Below are positions 36,032-46,833 of a DNA stretch of 64,000 nt, piece after piece (the first letter of the stretch is position 1; each line of letters starts with the position of its first letter). Origin of the DNA: Cercis canadensis (lineage: Eukaryota; Streptophyta; Magnoliopsida; Fabales; Fabaceae); the NCBI GenBank assembly GCA_003255065.1, contig QAOA01006679.1, positions 479,426-543,425 on the forward strand. The letters run 5' to 3'. Made by a program: the position numbers and the translations under genes. Under the pieces are notes generated by a model that saw only the letters and a list, made by a program, of their open reading frames with translations, was not told the origin of the DNA and searched no databases.

Positions 36032-37403
36032 ATGGACACTAGGTTCAGCAACACCAGCAACCCATATATGAGTGAACAAGAAGAAGCTGATATAGCCCAA
36101 GAAAACATCCTAGACTCGCCTCGTTCCGCGGTCTTTAACATTGATACCTTGCTCACTTCCACTTCTTCCCCTAGAAAAAGGTTGGTTTTTTTTCTAAAGG
36201 CCTCTATTCATGTATACTTCACGTAAAATCCTCTTCTTTCTTTTAATTCTTTTCAAAGTTTGATACTTTATATACATCTATTGCTCAAATTGAAAGCATT
36301 ATAGAAGGCAAGAAGATGATCTGAATTGCAGCTATTTTTCACTTGTTATTGAATCTGGTTCTATGTGAATTGAAAAGGTAATGGGATTTTTACATGTTTC
36401 AGCAGGAAAGCTATACAGAAAAGAGTAGTGCAAATTCCAATCAAGGACGTAGAAGGGTCTCGCCTTAAGGGAGAAAGCAATACTCCACCGTCCGATTCAT
36501 GGGCTTGGAGAAAGTACGGCCAGAAACCCATCAAGGGCTCCCCTTATCCAAGGTAAATACACTTCACAATTCACATTCCACTATAATTTTCCTTCTAATT
36601 CTATCATAATTAACACAATCATCAAAATTATACCATATATCATAAAATTAGCATTGCAATTCAGACCTCTTAATTTTGAACCCAATAGAATTTATTAATT
36701 TTTAATTGAATTTTCTGTCTCATCGATTCTCATGCACCCACTACGGAGATTCCCTTTGTATTATTGTTTGGTTTTAGTGGGGGTTTAAGCTTTTGAATTT
36801 TATTTTATTTTTATTTTTATTTTTATTTTTGGCCCAAAAATGTCAAGTAAATGATTCAAAGTTGTCTTGCGTTTCGTGATTGGCAGAGGCTACTATAGGT
36901 GTAGTAGTTCAAAGGGATGCCCAGCAAGAAAGCAAGTGGAAAGGAGCCGTGTGGACCCCACAATGCTCGTGGTGACGTACTCTTGCGAGCATAACCACCC
37001 TTGGCCGGCTTCTAGAAATAACCACCACAACAAGATTAGCATCAAACCCGAACCCCATGTTGTCGCGAGCAAGGCCGACCCGGAACCAGAACCCGAATCC
37101 GAGGAGAAGTTCGCGGATCTTGGTGAGGAGTCTCTGATCACCACCGCGGATGAGTTCGGTTGGTTTGGTGAGATGGATACTACCACCACAACGACGTCGT
37201 CTACTGTGTTGGAGTCCCCGATTTTCACTGGGGACGATGCTGACGTGGCGTCAATCTTCTTGCCGATGAGAGAAGAGGACGAGTCGCTGTTCGCCGATCT
37301 AGGAGAGTTGCCGGAGTGCTCGGTGGTTTTCCGGCGAGGCGTGTTCGAGAGGGAGGAGGAGCGCCGCCGGTGCACGGCGCCGTGGTGTGGGACCACCACT
37401 TGA
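36032..37403 (+). CDS. WRKY65: WRKY transcription factor, group IIe, WRKY65-like
   Basis: Three exons, 36032-36180, 36403-36552 and 36887-37403, encode 271 residues. The start is the first ATG ([10 protein letters not shown]). The WRKY domain lies at about 82-143: WAWRKYGQK at 83-91, then a C-X5-C-X23-H-X-H zinc finger (CSSSKGC ... HNH). The intron after PYPR is the classic R-type WRKY intron. The acidic C-terminus ([20 protein letters not shown]) agrees with what I remember of Arabidopsis WRKY65, so I assign it as that orthologue or the sister WRKY69 type. Such proteins bind W-box (TTGAC) promoters in the nucleus. Exon 2 starts at a CAGCAG tandem acceptor, so products with or without one Ser residue are possible. 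The coding sequence of exon 3 is much more GC-rich than its surroundings, and a long antisense open frame there is a by-product of that composition. Confidence 0.93.
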
Positions 37404-40400
37404 GGGGGAGATGTTTGACACGTTTCTGCCAAAGTAGTGGATCTCTCTCGTGCGCCGCAAGATACCAACATTTTTAATTATTATTTTTTTCAGTTTTTTA
37501 TTTATTATTTTTGTTTTCTTTTTTCATTCAGTGAGCACCTCGATTTTAGCGTAGAGAGAAAAAAAAAAAATAGAAAATGAATAAAGAGGGAGGTGTAGTT
37601 GGGGGATTCCTTGATTCCATCCCGACGTTGTAATTAGCATCAATGGGCGGTCCATAATATGTTATTAACAGCTGGCATCACTCTTCATCTCACACCAATT
37701 TGCTTTAAGATATTTTTGTGGGGCCCACCAGTAGCTGACTTTTCATGAAGAGAAACATCAATGCCGCGAGGGTGCTTTCGTCAATGTATATTTGGTTTCT
37801 ATCGCAATCACAATTAATTAACAGTAATTTCTATAATACATATATATTAATGAAGTTATATATTGATGTTATAGAGTTTGTAACTCTTGAATTGGAAAAG
37901 CACAAAAGATTAGAATCAACAAGTCATCATATTTAAGAGTTTTTGTTTAGTTTACACTGCTAAACAACTCTTTATGGGGTGAAATTATGAGAGGAGATAC
38001 ATTATCCTAAATTATATAACTTCTAATTAACGAAAAGAAAATCAAAGAATTCACTAAGCAATGCATTGAGAAAGAGAGAAATGCGAGTAGGGGAGGGAAA
38101 CTCATGTCATTAACCTTCATTCTTTATGCTTCTAAGTCATAATAATTTCTGGGTCATAGTCGTTAATAGATTTTTTTGTTTTTCTTTTAATTAGTCAATA
38201 CATATCTGCTTAAATNCTTAAAAGTTTCTAATATTCAACCTAGTCACAGTTACAACTGGCTCAATCCTTAGAGGCAGAGGATTAGAAGCCACCATATATA
38301 GATCCTTTTCCAAATGGGTAGTATAGTATATGGGGTAAAACCTTTATTATGTTGCTTAAAATTGAATAAATAATTCATGTAGTACTCATTGCTCCTTCTT
38401 ATATAGCAGAATATTCTCATTTAAAATTTTTTGTTTTTCTTTTAATTAGTCAATACATATCTTCTTAAATTAAATAAATAAATAAATCACATATGCCATG
38501 CGTGTAGAACAATGATGATAACTGAGAAATAATAGTTTTTCTCCTTCCAGATCTATTTTTAATTACATGTGATTGCAATTGGGGTAGGCCGGCCATTGGC
38601 AACCTTAAAGTCAAATTAACTGGAAAGTTTGACTTTTTATGTGATGTAGTTAATTGATATTTTGATATAGACCATGACCCAAAACTAAACAAATTGAATC
38701 TATTTTATTCGATGACTTGTACTATAAAACTCAATTCTCTTTTTCCTTCCTATAAATATTTTATAATAACATTATTATATAGAAGGTTTACAGATCAAGT
38801 GAAAAGGCCGAAAGAAAAAATAATCAGTTGTAGAGAAAGACAAAAGATAGAGAGATGCATGCAGTGGTTGAGCAAATATTAGCGAACATTAATTAAAGCT
38901 GCATTATTAATTGTTCACATTAATCATGGAATAATATAACAATTAATAGTATATGAGATAATGTAATAATTATATTAAGGCTTTAATTTGTAATTGGAGC
39001 TAGGAAGCCAAATAGTGGAAGCAAATAAGCAATAGTTGAGTGCCACCCACCGATAAAGTCTTTCAGAAGGGTTGCTAAACTTATACTAATCACTTTTCAT
39101 CTATCAACTTTTCAAGGGCTTTTGCTTGATTTTCATGTTCAAATCTTAACTTAATTTATAGCATTACGTCATTTGCAAATTAAAATGGAGTGAAATGACC
39201 AAATTATATATGGTGTCCTTCCTAGTCTTCTTCTTCCTTATCAACTATGGCATTGGTGTGAATAAAATAAGAAAAGTGACAGCTTAATTAGCCATGAATC
39301 ATGCTACAGTCAGAGCAAACTGCAAGGTAACATGGTTCACAATTTTAAAATCCATAGCCTCTGTGAATTATACTTGGCAGAAGACCGAGACTTTTGACTT
39401 CTTAAAGATTCTCTTTATTATTTACCTCGTGTCACTAAGATTCCCGATACAAAACGAAGCCACGGCATAAGCCATTAAAATTACCTATTCCCTATAATTT
39501 TATTTGCTGGACATCCCTACTTGGATAAATATTTTGGTACACAAAAGCTAATTGGATGTAATCTTTTGAGTGAGCCGCTTTCTGCCTCTTCATGGATCTC
39601 AAACATATCACTGACGTTTGCCCAGTAATATTAGAATAACTTATCCTTATTATTATCTTTGCTCATCAAAATGACACTCTTAATCAAATAATATATATGT
39701 GTGTGTATGATGGTATAAAATCATGGTTTCTGTACATAAGGAAAGGATTAGGAAAAAACTTTGTCTTAATTTGCTTTCCCATGTTGAGAGCATCAATAAA
39801 TTGATCAACATTTGGATCCCAGTGCAACTAACAAATTAATTGTCCAGATCTGGAAGTTTTGAAAGAAAGGAGTTATGAGTGACACATTCGAAGAAGGAAT
39901 GTTTGGTTGCAAAATAGCATATATACTACAAGACTACGAGTACACCATATACGACCAATTTAGAGGTTTTCAAAGATAGTGGTAGTAATAGACAAGGTGT
40001 ATATTTTATGGTGCAACATATATGAACAATCTAAAGAGCGTTGTTTTCTACGCCTTGTGCTAATTTTACCATAATAAACTCACTCGCAAGATCCAGAATT
40101 TGCCCAGAACTCCAAGAACAATAAAAAAAATAGCAGAGTTTTTGCATTTTTCTATGATATCCTAAGTGGCAATATATGTCACGTTTGGTGGCAGGGTTGA
40201 GAAGATTAAGTATTTGAATAGAAGAGTACAATTTTATAACTTTCTTGACTTTCAGCTTCTTTTTGGGTCCACGAGGACCGCGAATATGGCTCTTTTAGGC
40301 CAAGTATACATAACATACCCCATTTAACTCGAGACCTACCACCAAAGCATCCATGGGAGAGAAACCTCCTACAACATTATGAGTATTTGGGAGACTTTCA

Positions 40401-41850
40401 GCTTATGATGTTTTGTATGCTGAAGAATGTAAAATATAGAATGCCCTAATACCCTTGGCAGGCCCACTTTCTTAAAGAATGAATAAGATTGAGATTGGGC
40501 TACCACTCTAAAGTGATAAGAGCATGGAAGAGATTAGAGTAAGGCCCAATACATTCCCAATAGAGATTGTGTAAAGAATGGAGTCTCATACCTCAAAACT
40601 ACTACTAGTCTTTTATGCTAGGAGAGGAGGGGGTGTCCCTCTCTATGCATCTTTTACTTACTAGTATACTAATACAGCACATGTAAATCTTAATTTTAAT
40701 AGTCCTTCTTTGCTCTTTTATAATGACCCTTTACACCTCTAACTATACCCTACTCTTTTAGACCCTGATTTCATGAATCAACTTGGAAAATTTCCAACTA
40801 CCTTTTCTTTTTCTTCTATTGGCTAAAACATATTACATTTTCAGTTCGGTGACATAGAGTCCTTCTATCTTTATTTCTTCCCCTATCTTATTGTTATTAT
40901 TCAAATGATTGGAGAGGAAGGAGGGAAGTCCCAATTCTAAATTGCTAAAAATAATAACTACAAAAGGCATCATCATTACTGGCTGTTTGGCAGCCAAGAG
41001 CTCTATGAAAATGATGCATGCTAAAATTTTGTCCATTTGAGTGCTTTAAAATGCCTAAAAAAAAAAGAGAAAATATAAATTAAAATTTTCCATGTTTATT
41101 ATATATTATTATCCCCCAACAGAAACCATAAATACTCAAGTACTTAATTAACATGAAATATGGACAAGTTTGTGAAATGTGAAGTGGCACATCACAATTT
41201 TAGTCAAACTATCAAACCCATGTGCATTCTTAATTTATTCAAAAATAAATAATCTGATATTATCTTCAGAGAATGGCTAATATTTGGTGACATATATGGA
41301 CACAATGGTGGCCAGCAATGATTAACCTCACATCTACACATGCTTGTGTGCTCACCAACAACTTGTACAAGAAAAAGCTTTGGTATAACCCATGAGTAGG
41401 GCCAGCACAGCACAGGTCCACAAGTGAGTTGTGTATCTCTATTTTATAGTTACCAAACTTGCTACGCCTATCATTAATTAATTATATTCTAGGTCTTGGA
41501 TCGTAACATGGTACGAATTCGTGATACACACACACATATATATATATATATGGACATGTATAACCTAAATAGTAAATACCGGTGTTTCCATTTCTTGTGC
41601 CACACACCAAAGCGAGCGGTGAATCTAATAACTATGCTCCATTTCCACTAAGTTAGATAAATTGAAGTGCAGGTTGTTTGTATACTAGGCACTGCATAAG
41701 AATCTGACGTTATGCTGCTCACGACCTATCAATGATTGCATACAGCCATACACGTCCTTATCATAGTTCCCACCTTTTACATCATCCCCTCTTAATATTT
41801 GTCTCCTTTTCAAATACTACATCATTCCCAACCTGTATTTTCATTATCTC
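37404..41850. other. Intergenic region downstream of the WRKY gene
   Basis: No gene recognised over 4.4 kb. The first few hundred bases are the likely 3' UTR. Around 'n' at 38216, a 44-base phrase (TTTTTCTTTTAATTAGTCAA onward) before the gap recurs at about 38426-38470, some 210 bases later. A (CA)n(TA)n tract lies near 41526-41551. Confidence 0.5.
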
Positions 41851-41852
41851 AC

Positions 41853-42194
41853 ATGCAAACCACATTGCCTTATTTCAGAGTTCCTTTGTCAATGTCTCTT
41901 TCTGAAATGCTATCTAAATCTAATCCAATTGCTTCCCCTGAGAAATCCCCTCAAAGGGTTCATGTTCAAATGGTTTCTAGGTCTGTATCTGATAGACTGC
42001 TAGAGAAGTTCTATGATACGTCACAGTATGATTTTGATTATGAGCAAAGTGCGTTGTGGTCTCCCCCACTTCGCCGGACCGTGTTCCTGAGCTCGCCGGG
42101 AAGGATATTCAACGAACAAGAAATGCTGCAAAAATTGAGAAGCAGGACAGATGCAAGCCAGAGAAGGAAGCACAGAGTTTGCTTTTGTGTATGA
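41853..42194 (+). CDS. Small plant protein of unknown function
   Basis: Single-exon open frame. Two ATG starts are possible: 41853 (113 residues) or 41892 (100 residues, [12 protein letters not shown]). I list the longer one; the context AATGTCTCT at the second looks at least as good. The protein is hydrophilic and basic at the end ([10 protein letters not shown]), with a central stretch [20 protein letters not shown] followed by [18 protein letters not shown]. There is no signal peptide or membrane segment. The Ser-Pro-rich, ordered-looking composition and codon use suggest a real gene resembling short uncharacterised plant proteins, but I cannot name the family. It is followed by a 3' region that appears twice because of a contig joint at 42581. 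Confidence 0.6.
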   Translation: MQTTLPYFRVPLSMSLSEMLSKSNPIASPEKSPQRVHVQMVSRSVSDRLLEKFYDTSQYDFDYEQSALWSPPLRRTVFLSSPGRIFNEQEMLQKLRSRTDASQRRKHRVCFCV

Positions 42195-42223
42195 AGCTCC
42201 GCTCTTTGAAGTTCCATTGCTTT

Positions 42224-42938
42224 TTGTTTCTTTCAAAATTTGTTTGACAAATATGGATACCACTTTGTTTTCTTTTACAGATATTCTTCTGTTCATGATT
42301 CAACATGAGAAATGTAACAGATTTACGACGTCATGAAGGAAAAGAATGAGGTTGTTTTTGTGTAACAAGTTTGAAGCTACTCTGTTTCCCCTCTTCCATT
42401 GGTTTTGTGTAGTTAGAGTTACCTTTTCTTCCCAGAATTTGCTTGACACATACATATCAACAATTTTTTGTGTTGTACAGCTTTCTTTCTTGACATGACT
42501 GTTGCACATGTCCCAGTGTTATTGTAACTTAGCAGTTGAATAGAATACAAAGGAGAATCCAGAAATTTCCCCTTCTAAATNTTGTTTCTTTCAAAATTTG
42601 TTTGACAAATATGGATACCATTTTGTTTTCTTTTACAGATATTCTTCTGTTCATGATTCAACATGAGAATGTAACAGATTTACGACGTCATGACGGAAAA
42701 GAATGAGGTTGTTTTTGTGTAACAAGTTTGAAGCTACTCTGTTTCTCCTCTTCCATTGGTTTTGTGTAGTTAGAGTTACCTTTTCTTCCCAGAATTTGCT
42801 TGACACATACATATCAACAATTTTTTGTGTTGTACAGCTTTCTTTCTTGACATGACTGTTGCACATGTCCCAGTGTTATTGTAACTTAGCAGTTGAATAG
42901 AATACAAAGGAGAATCCAGAAATTTCCCCTTCTAAATT
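42224..42938. repeat. 357-bp direct duplication around an 'n' (42581), probable haplotype or contig overlap
   Basis: Bases 42224-42580 and 42582-42938 are the same apart from a few substitutions and one single-base indel (for example CACTTTG/CATTTTG and GAAATG/GAATG). The copies abut the unknown base exactly. It contains the presumed 3' UTR of the small gene at 41853. Confidence 0.88.
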
Positions 42939-43266
42939 CTCTTATTCATAGCCACTTTCATAGTTTTGTTTCTTTTTCTTTGTCTCCACACTTTCATACA
43001 TATGTAAGATGACAAAAGTAGTATACTTGGCCAAGCATGGTTCAGATGAGGGTGAGGACTTGAAGATTTTGCAAGCCCCTCCCTCCGAGTTATCCTTGTC
43101 CTTGTTGCCAGATAAAGCGGCGTGATGTTTATTTTATTTTTTATTTTTTATTTTTTTTTCTCTTTTTCTTCTCATTTGTAGCAAAAACAAAAAAAAAAAA
43201 ATACTAAGGATACTCAAATTTATCTAATATATCAAAAGTGACTGCTCTCTTGAGATGTGCAATTCA

Positions 43267-44842
43267 ATGTTTTAAAAATCGAATTGGTGTGACAAAAAAT
43301 AATCGGTCGGACCATCGATCAAACTAGTTTAACCGAAATTTTTTTTTTCAAATTTAAAGATTCAAAAAGAAAACATAGAGGATAAAACATAAATTATAAA
43401 ACTCAACTCATAAATAAAAATCTCAGACTTAAAAATTAAAATAAATAGTCTCAAAATCATCAAAACCAAATACATAAATAAAATGCACAAGTTATGACCA
43501 TAACCATAAACCAACTAAGTCAAATACACAAGCATTAACTCATTTAAAAAATAAATAACAACCAAAAAAAAAATGAAATTGACTTATGCGTCTGCGTTTT
43601 TCTTTGGCTAAACTCCGAAATTCCAGGTCAGACAAAATTGCTCACTGCTAATGTGCTGAAAACCGCCATGGCTTCAACCACCACACTCAACTTGTGACTG
43701 CAAATTATTATTTGTTTAGTGTATTCAAAAGTTACCCTCTTACGTTTTGGTCAAAATTCATATACTTCATGTCCAAGTTTGCAACAGAATCAAATCAAAT
43801 CGCATTCCCTTTTAGGCCACATCAGTATATCACTTCAACTATTTTTTCTAATTATAACCATCCTTAATTTGATTATAATTTAATAACTGAGATGAACTAG
43901 ATGGCTTCATTAATTTTCAGTAAGCGTAATCGTTTATAAATGATCTTAAGCATTAATAACACACTATTGAAGATTTGAAGCTGAGAAAAGAACCAGAGCC
44001 AGAGTGGGCATATAAAAGCAACCAGGGAAACCAACACAAGAAGAAAAATACAAAGCCCCAAAGCGAAGAAGTCCAAATCCCACCAAAGACGCCTAAAAAC
44101 CCAGTACAGCCAAACAAGCTTCTTTACGTTTTTCTGTTATCTGCTCTCTAGAAACTCCTTATAGGCCATAACCCCTTACAAAACCTTTCATGGACTGAAC
44201 AATTTTTGCTTCCTCATATCCCCAAACGGGTATGATCAGAAAACGTTCCTTTCTCCTCTCTCTTTTCCTCTTCACTGTTGTTGCGCTCCGTCTTCGTTCT
44301 ATATCAGCGGCAGATAACACAGAGTTGGTTTATAAGGGCTGTGCAGACCAGAAATTGCAAGGAAAACATAATGCAATTATTCCAGAAATTCATCACACCC
44401 GAAACAAACCAGCAACGAATTAGAAAACAACCAGAAAAACCCAAAAACAATCACAACGCAATCAATGAAAAAATCAGAAAAAGCAGTAAATTTTGAATTC
44501 ATACTTACTGTTGAAGGAGATGCTTTTGGGGAGCAGAAGCAGCAGCAAGAGGTTGAAGAGAGTAGCAGCAAGCAGAAGTTTGATCTTTGATGAGCAGGGC
44601 CGAAGTGAACGAGAGAGAGCGTGCCAGTGAGGGAGGAAGAGACTTGGGAAAAAAATATGAAGGAGCTCGAAGGGAGGGTCGGGGTTTCAGTTTCAAATGC
44701 AAAAAACGACATCATTTCAACGGAAAAACTTTCAAAAAAATATATATTTTGTGAACCAGCTAATTATTTAAAATCGAACTATTTTTTTTAACTGAGTACC
44801 AGTTCGACCGGTTGAACCGGCCGGTTCGATTTTTAAAACCAT
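43267..44842 (+). mobile_element. Non-autonomous DNA transposon carrying host gene pieces (Pack-MULE-like)
   Basis: Ends are inverted: ATGTTTTAAAAATCGAA on the left and ATGGTTTTAAAAATCGAA when the right end is reversed. They continue as weaker CGGT-rich inverted sequence. It is flanked by a 10-bp near-duplication GTGCAATTCA / GTACAATTGA (43257-43266 and 44844-44853; 8 of 10 match), the length expected of Mutator-like elements. There is no transposase. The interior holds a captured 5' gene segment (promoter, leader, signal-peptide exon) on the plus strand and a second 5'-UTR-like segment on the minus strand ending at a good splice donor (ACAGTAAGTATG, about 44503-44515). A hAT-type origin is the alternative. 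Confidence 0.7.
44011..44359 (+). pseudogene. Captured 5' fragment of a PDLP/DUF26 secreted protein gene
   Basis: A TATA box (TATAAAAG, 44011-44018) and a long A/C-rich leader precede ATG at 44232. The frame opens with a signal peptide (SFLLSLFLFTVVALRLRSI) and the first residues of a cysteine-rich DUF26 domain (NTELVYKGCADQKLQ), as in plasmodesmata-located or cysteine-rich secretory proteins. Similarity stops at about 44359; the next 21 codons to the stop at 44423 are unrelated. The rest of the gene is absent, so this is a transduplicated fragment within the transposon. It could still be transcribed and give a 63-residue secreted peptide. Confidence 0.65.
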
Positions 44843-45144
44843 GGTACAATTGATACTTCTGTGGGCTGGACACATTCATAAATATGGTGCAATCATTGAG
44901 GATATAAAAGAGATGCTAAGAAGGGATTGGGAAGTGGTTGTTAAGCATGTCTTCCGTGTACCTAGTCAAGGAGTTAATTTCATGGCGATGCTTGGATCAA
45001 AGGATAGTGAAAAGTGGATTGTTTGATATCACTCTCCAGTTAAATTGAGTTTAATTTTATATGGAGATAAAGATACAATTGTTGTAACTTTTGTTAGGTT
45101 TTAATTTTCTTTTCTTTTCTTCTATTACCCAAAAAAAAAAAAAA

Positions 45145-46833
45145 GTTTGGTTTGTATCTATGTTGTATTCATTAATATATATTATACATGACAGTAAATG
45201 TATAATAACCATAATAGTTTAAGCACATAAACGATGATGCTGTCTTTATTCATATCATGACATTAAACATCTATAAATAATTGCATTGATCCTTTTTATA
45301 CGTTGTTTAAGGTAAATGCACAAGAATTAAAGAGGTTATTAAATAGCTTTAATTATAAAAAAAAAATATTTTACTAAATTACCCTTTTATTAAATATTCA
45401 AAATATTATGTCTTCATTAATACTTTATTTCCCTATCTCTTTCTATTAATGTGTAGAGTAGTTAAGCATATAATATAATAAATATTTTTTTTAATATTTT
45501 GGTTATGACTTGAGGAAGACTTCTCCACATGCCATTTGGTAGTATATAGTAAATATAAAGTTTAAATATACTACAGTTCTCTATAGTTTAGAAAAATTTT
45601 GAATCATGTCCCTATAATTTTTTTTCTTTCTTTAGGGGTCTTTTATAGTGAATTTTTTTTTTAATTAAATTCCTATTGTCACTTTCAGTTATAACTTTGT
45701 CAGTTTAGTGTTCACATGGTAAATAGCTTGTCTATGTGACAATAAAAAAATTTGACATGGTGCCAGAGTGGCACAAAAATTACCACCTCATCATCTTTTT
45801 ACTTGAAGTTTGAAGTTGATAAAGATAATGAGGTGACAATTTTTCTGTATGCATCAAATTTTCCTTTTAATTCTCTTCTATTGTTGCAGAGCTGGATTTT
45901 TTTTCTTTAGAGAAAAAAAAAAAAAGCCTAGATTTAGTTCAAGATTAGCTTTATTATAAGTCATATTATATATGATTTTTATTTTTTGGTAATACAAGAG
46001 AACACTGCTCTAGCCACCGAGGGGTTGAGCAGTAGTTAGATCCTGCAAACCCTAGTTCACCTCGTGTCTATATATGACTTTTGATAATAAATGCTATTTG
46101 TTTGGTTTGATTGATAAGTTGTCCAAGATTTTGGATTGAGTAAAAAGAAGAATGTTCGCAGTGTGACCTCAAAAAAATCAAACAACACATTTTAATGGAA
46201 AAGGCATGATGCCTGCTTTTCTTCTCTTCAATTCTTAGGCACCCTAAATTTGACAGAATGTCAGGAGAAAATGGGAAATGTCACACTTGTAAACGAAAAC
46301 AAATATAATGAACCAGACCAGAACAAATATGAACAACATATACAGATGCTTGTAAGTGGAAAACAAACTTCTGCAGATTTTTATAGTTTGTCTATTTGAC
46401 AACCTTGTAAGAAAAACAAAATCAACGCTAACTTGCTTTGAAATATTCAGTAACACATTCAACTTCTCTAACTCCATGTATGTCTTCCTCTACTTCTCCC
46501 CCTCTCTTCTAGCTGAAGGGATGTAAGCCTGCATAATCAAAGAAAAAAGCAAAATTAGTTGTGTTCTTACTGTTGGTTGTAGCAGTTAAACGAACATGCA
46601 AAGTCTCTGACTTCATCGCTAATGGGAACCAAGTTTACACACGAAAAAGATACGTGCATCGGTATGGTAAAATTCGTGTTAAACTTGGTCATGAATAGAT
46701 AAGAGCAGTTTTATTTGTGTAGAGTCCTTTCCAAACAAAGGTTATGTAGCAGCATTTTAGCACAGCTCCAAACATAGACACATGCTTATGCTTACCTCTG
46801 CAATATTTACAGTGGATCTGCTATGCAGGAAAA
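45145..46833. other. Intergenic region and presumed 3' UTR of the HCF173-like gene
   Basis: AT-rich with long T-runs and no recognised gene. Sequence from about 46830 down to about 46500 is probably the 3' UTR of the minus-strand gene. The frame 46244-46477 (minus) has no coding signature. Confidence 0.45.

Larger units (their letters stand above)
43233..45144 (+). mobile_element. 5'-truncated LINE (RNase H end), interrupted by a Pack-MULE-like element
   Basis: The right part encodes the C-terminal RNase H region of a plant LINE ORF2 (44841-45026; EDIKEMLRRDWEVVVKHVFR), followed by an untranslated tail and a 14-base poly(A) at 45131-45144. The left part, just before the inserted element, continues the same reading (SDCSLEM, about 43236-43257), which fits the ESDS..MVQLI strand of such RNase H domains. 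The rest of the LINE is missing, so it was dead on arrival, and it was then split by the insertion. Confidence 0.68.

Noticed and set aside
36893..37471. 192-codon antisense frame over the WRKY exon 3
   Set aside because: A GC-rich shadow of the real WRKY exon; no recognisable protein.
44377..44715. 112-codon minus-strand frame in the Pack-MULE-like element
   Set aside because: Looks like a captured 5' UTR (UCU-rich, ending at a splice donor) rather than a coding region.
45590..45900. Possible additional MITE (CACATGGTAAATAGCTTGTC and GTGGCACAAAAATTACCACC)
   Set aside because: I could not pair two termini or find a target duplication.
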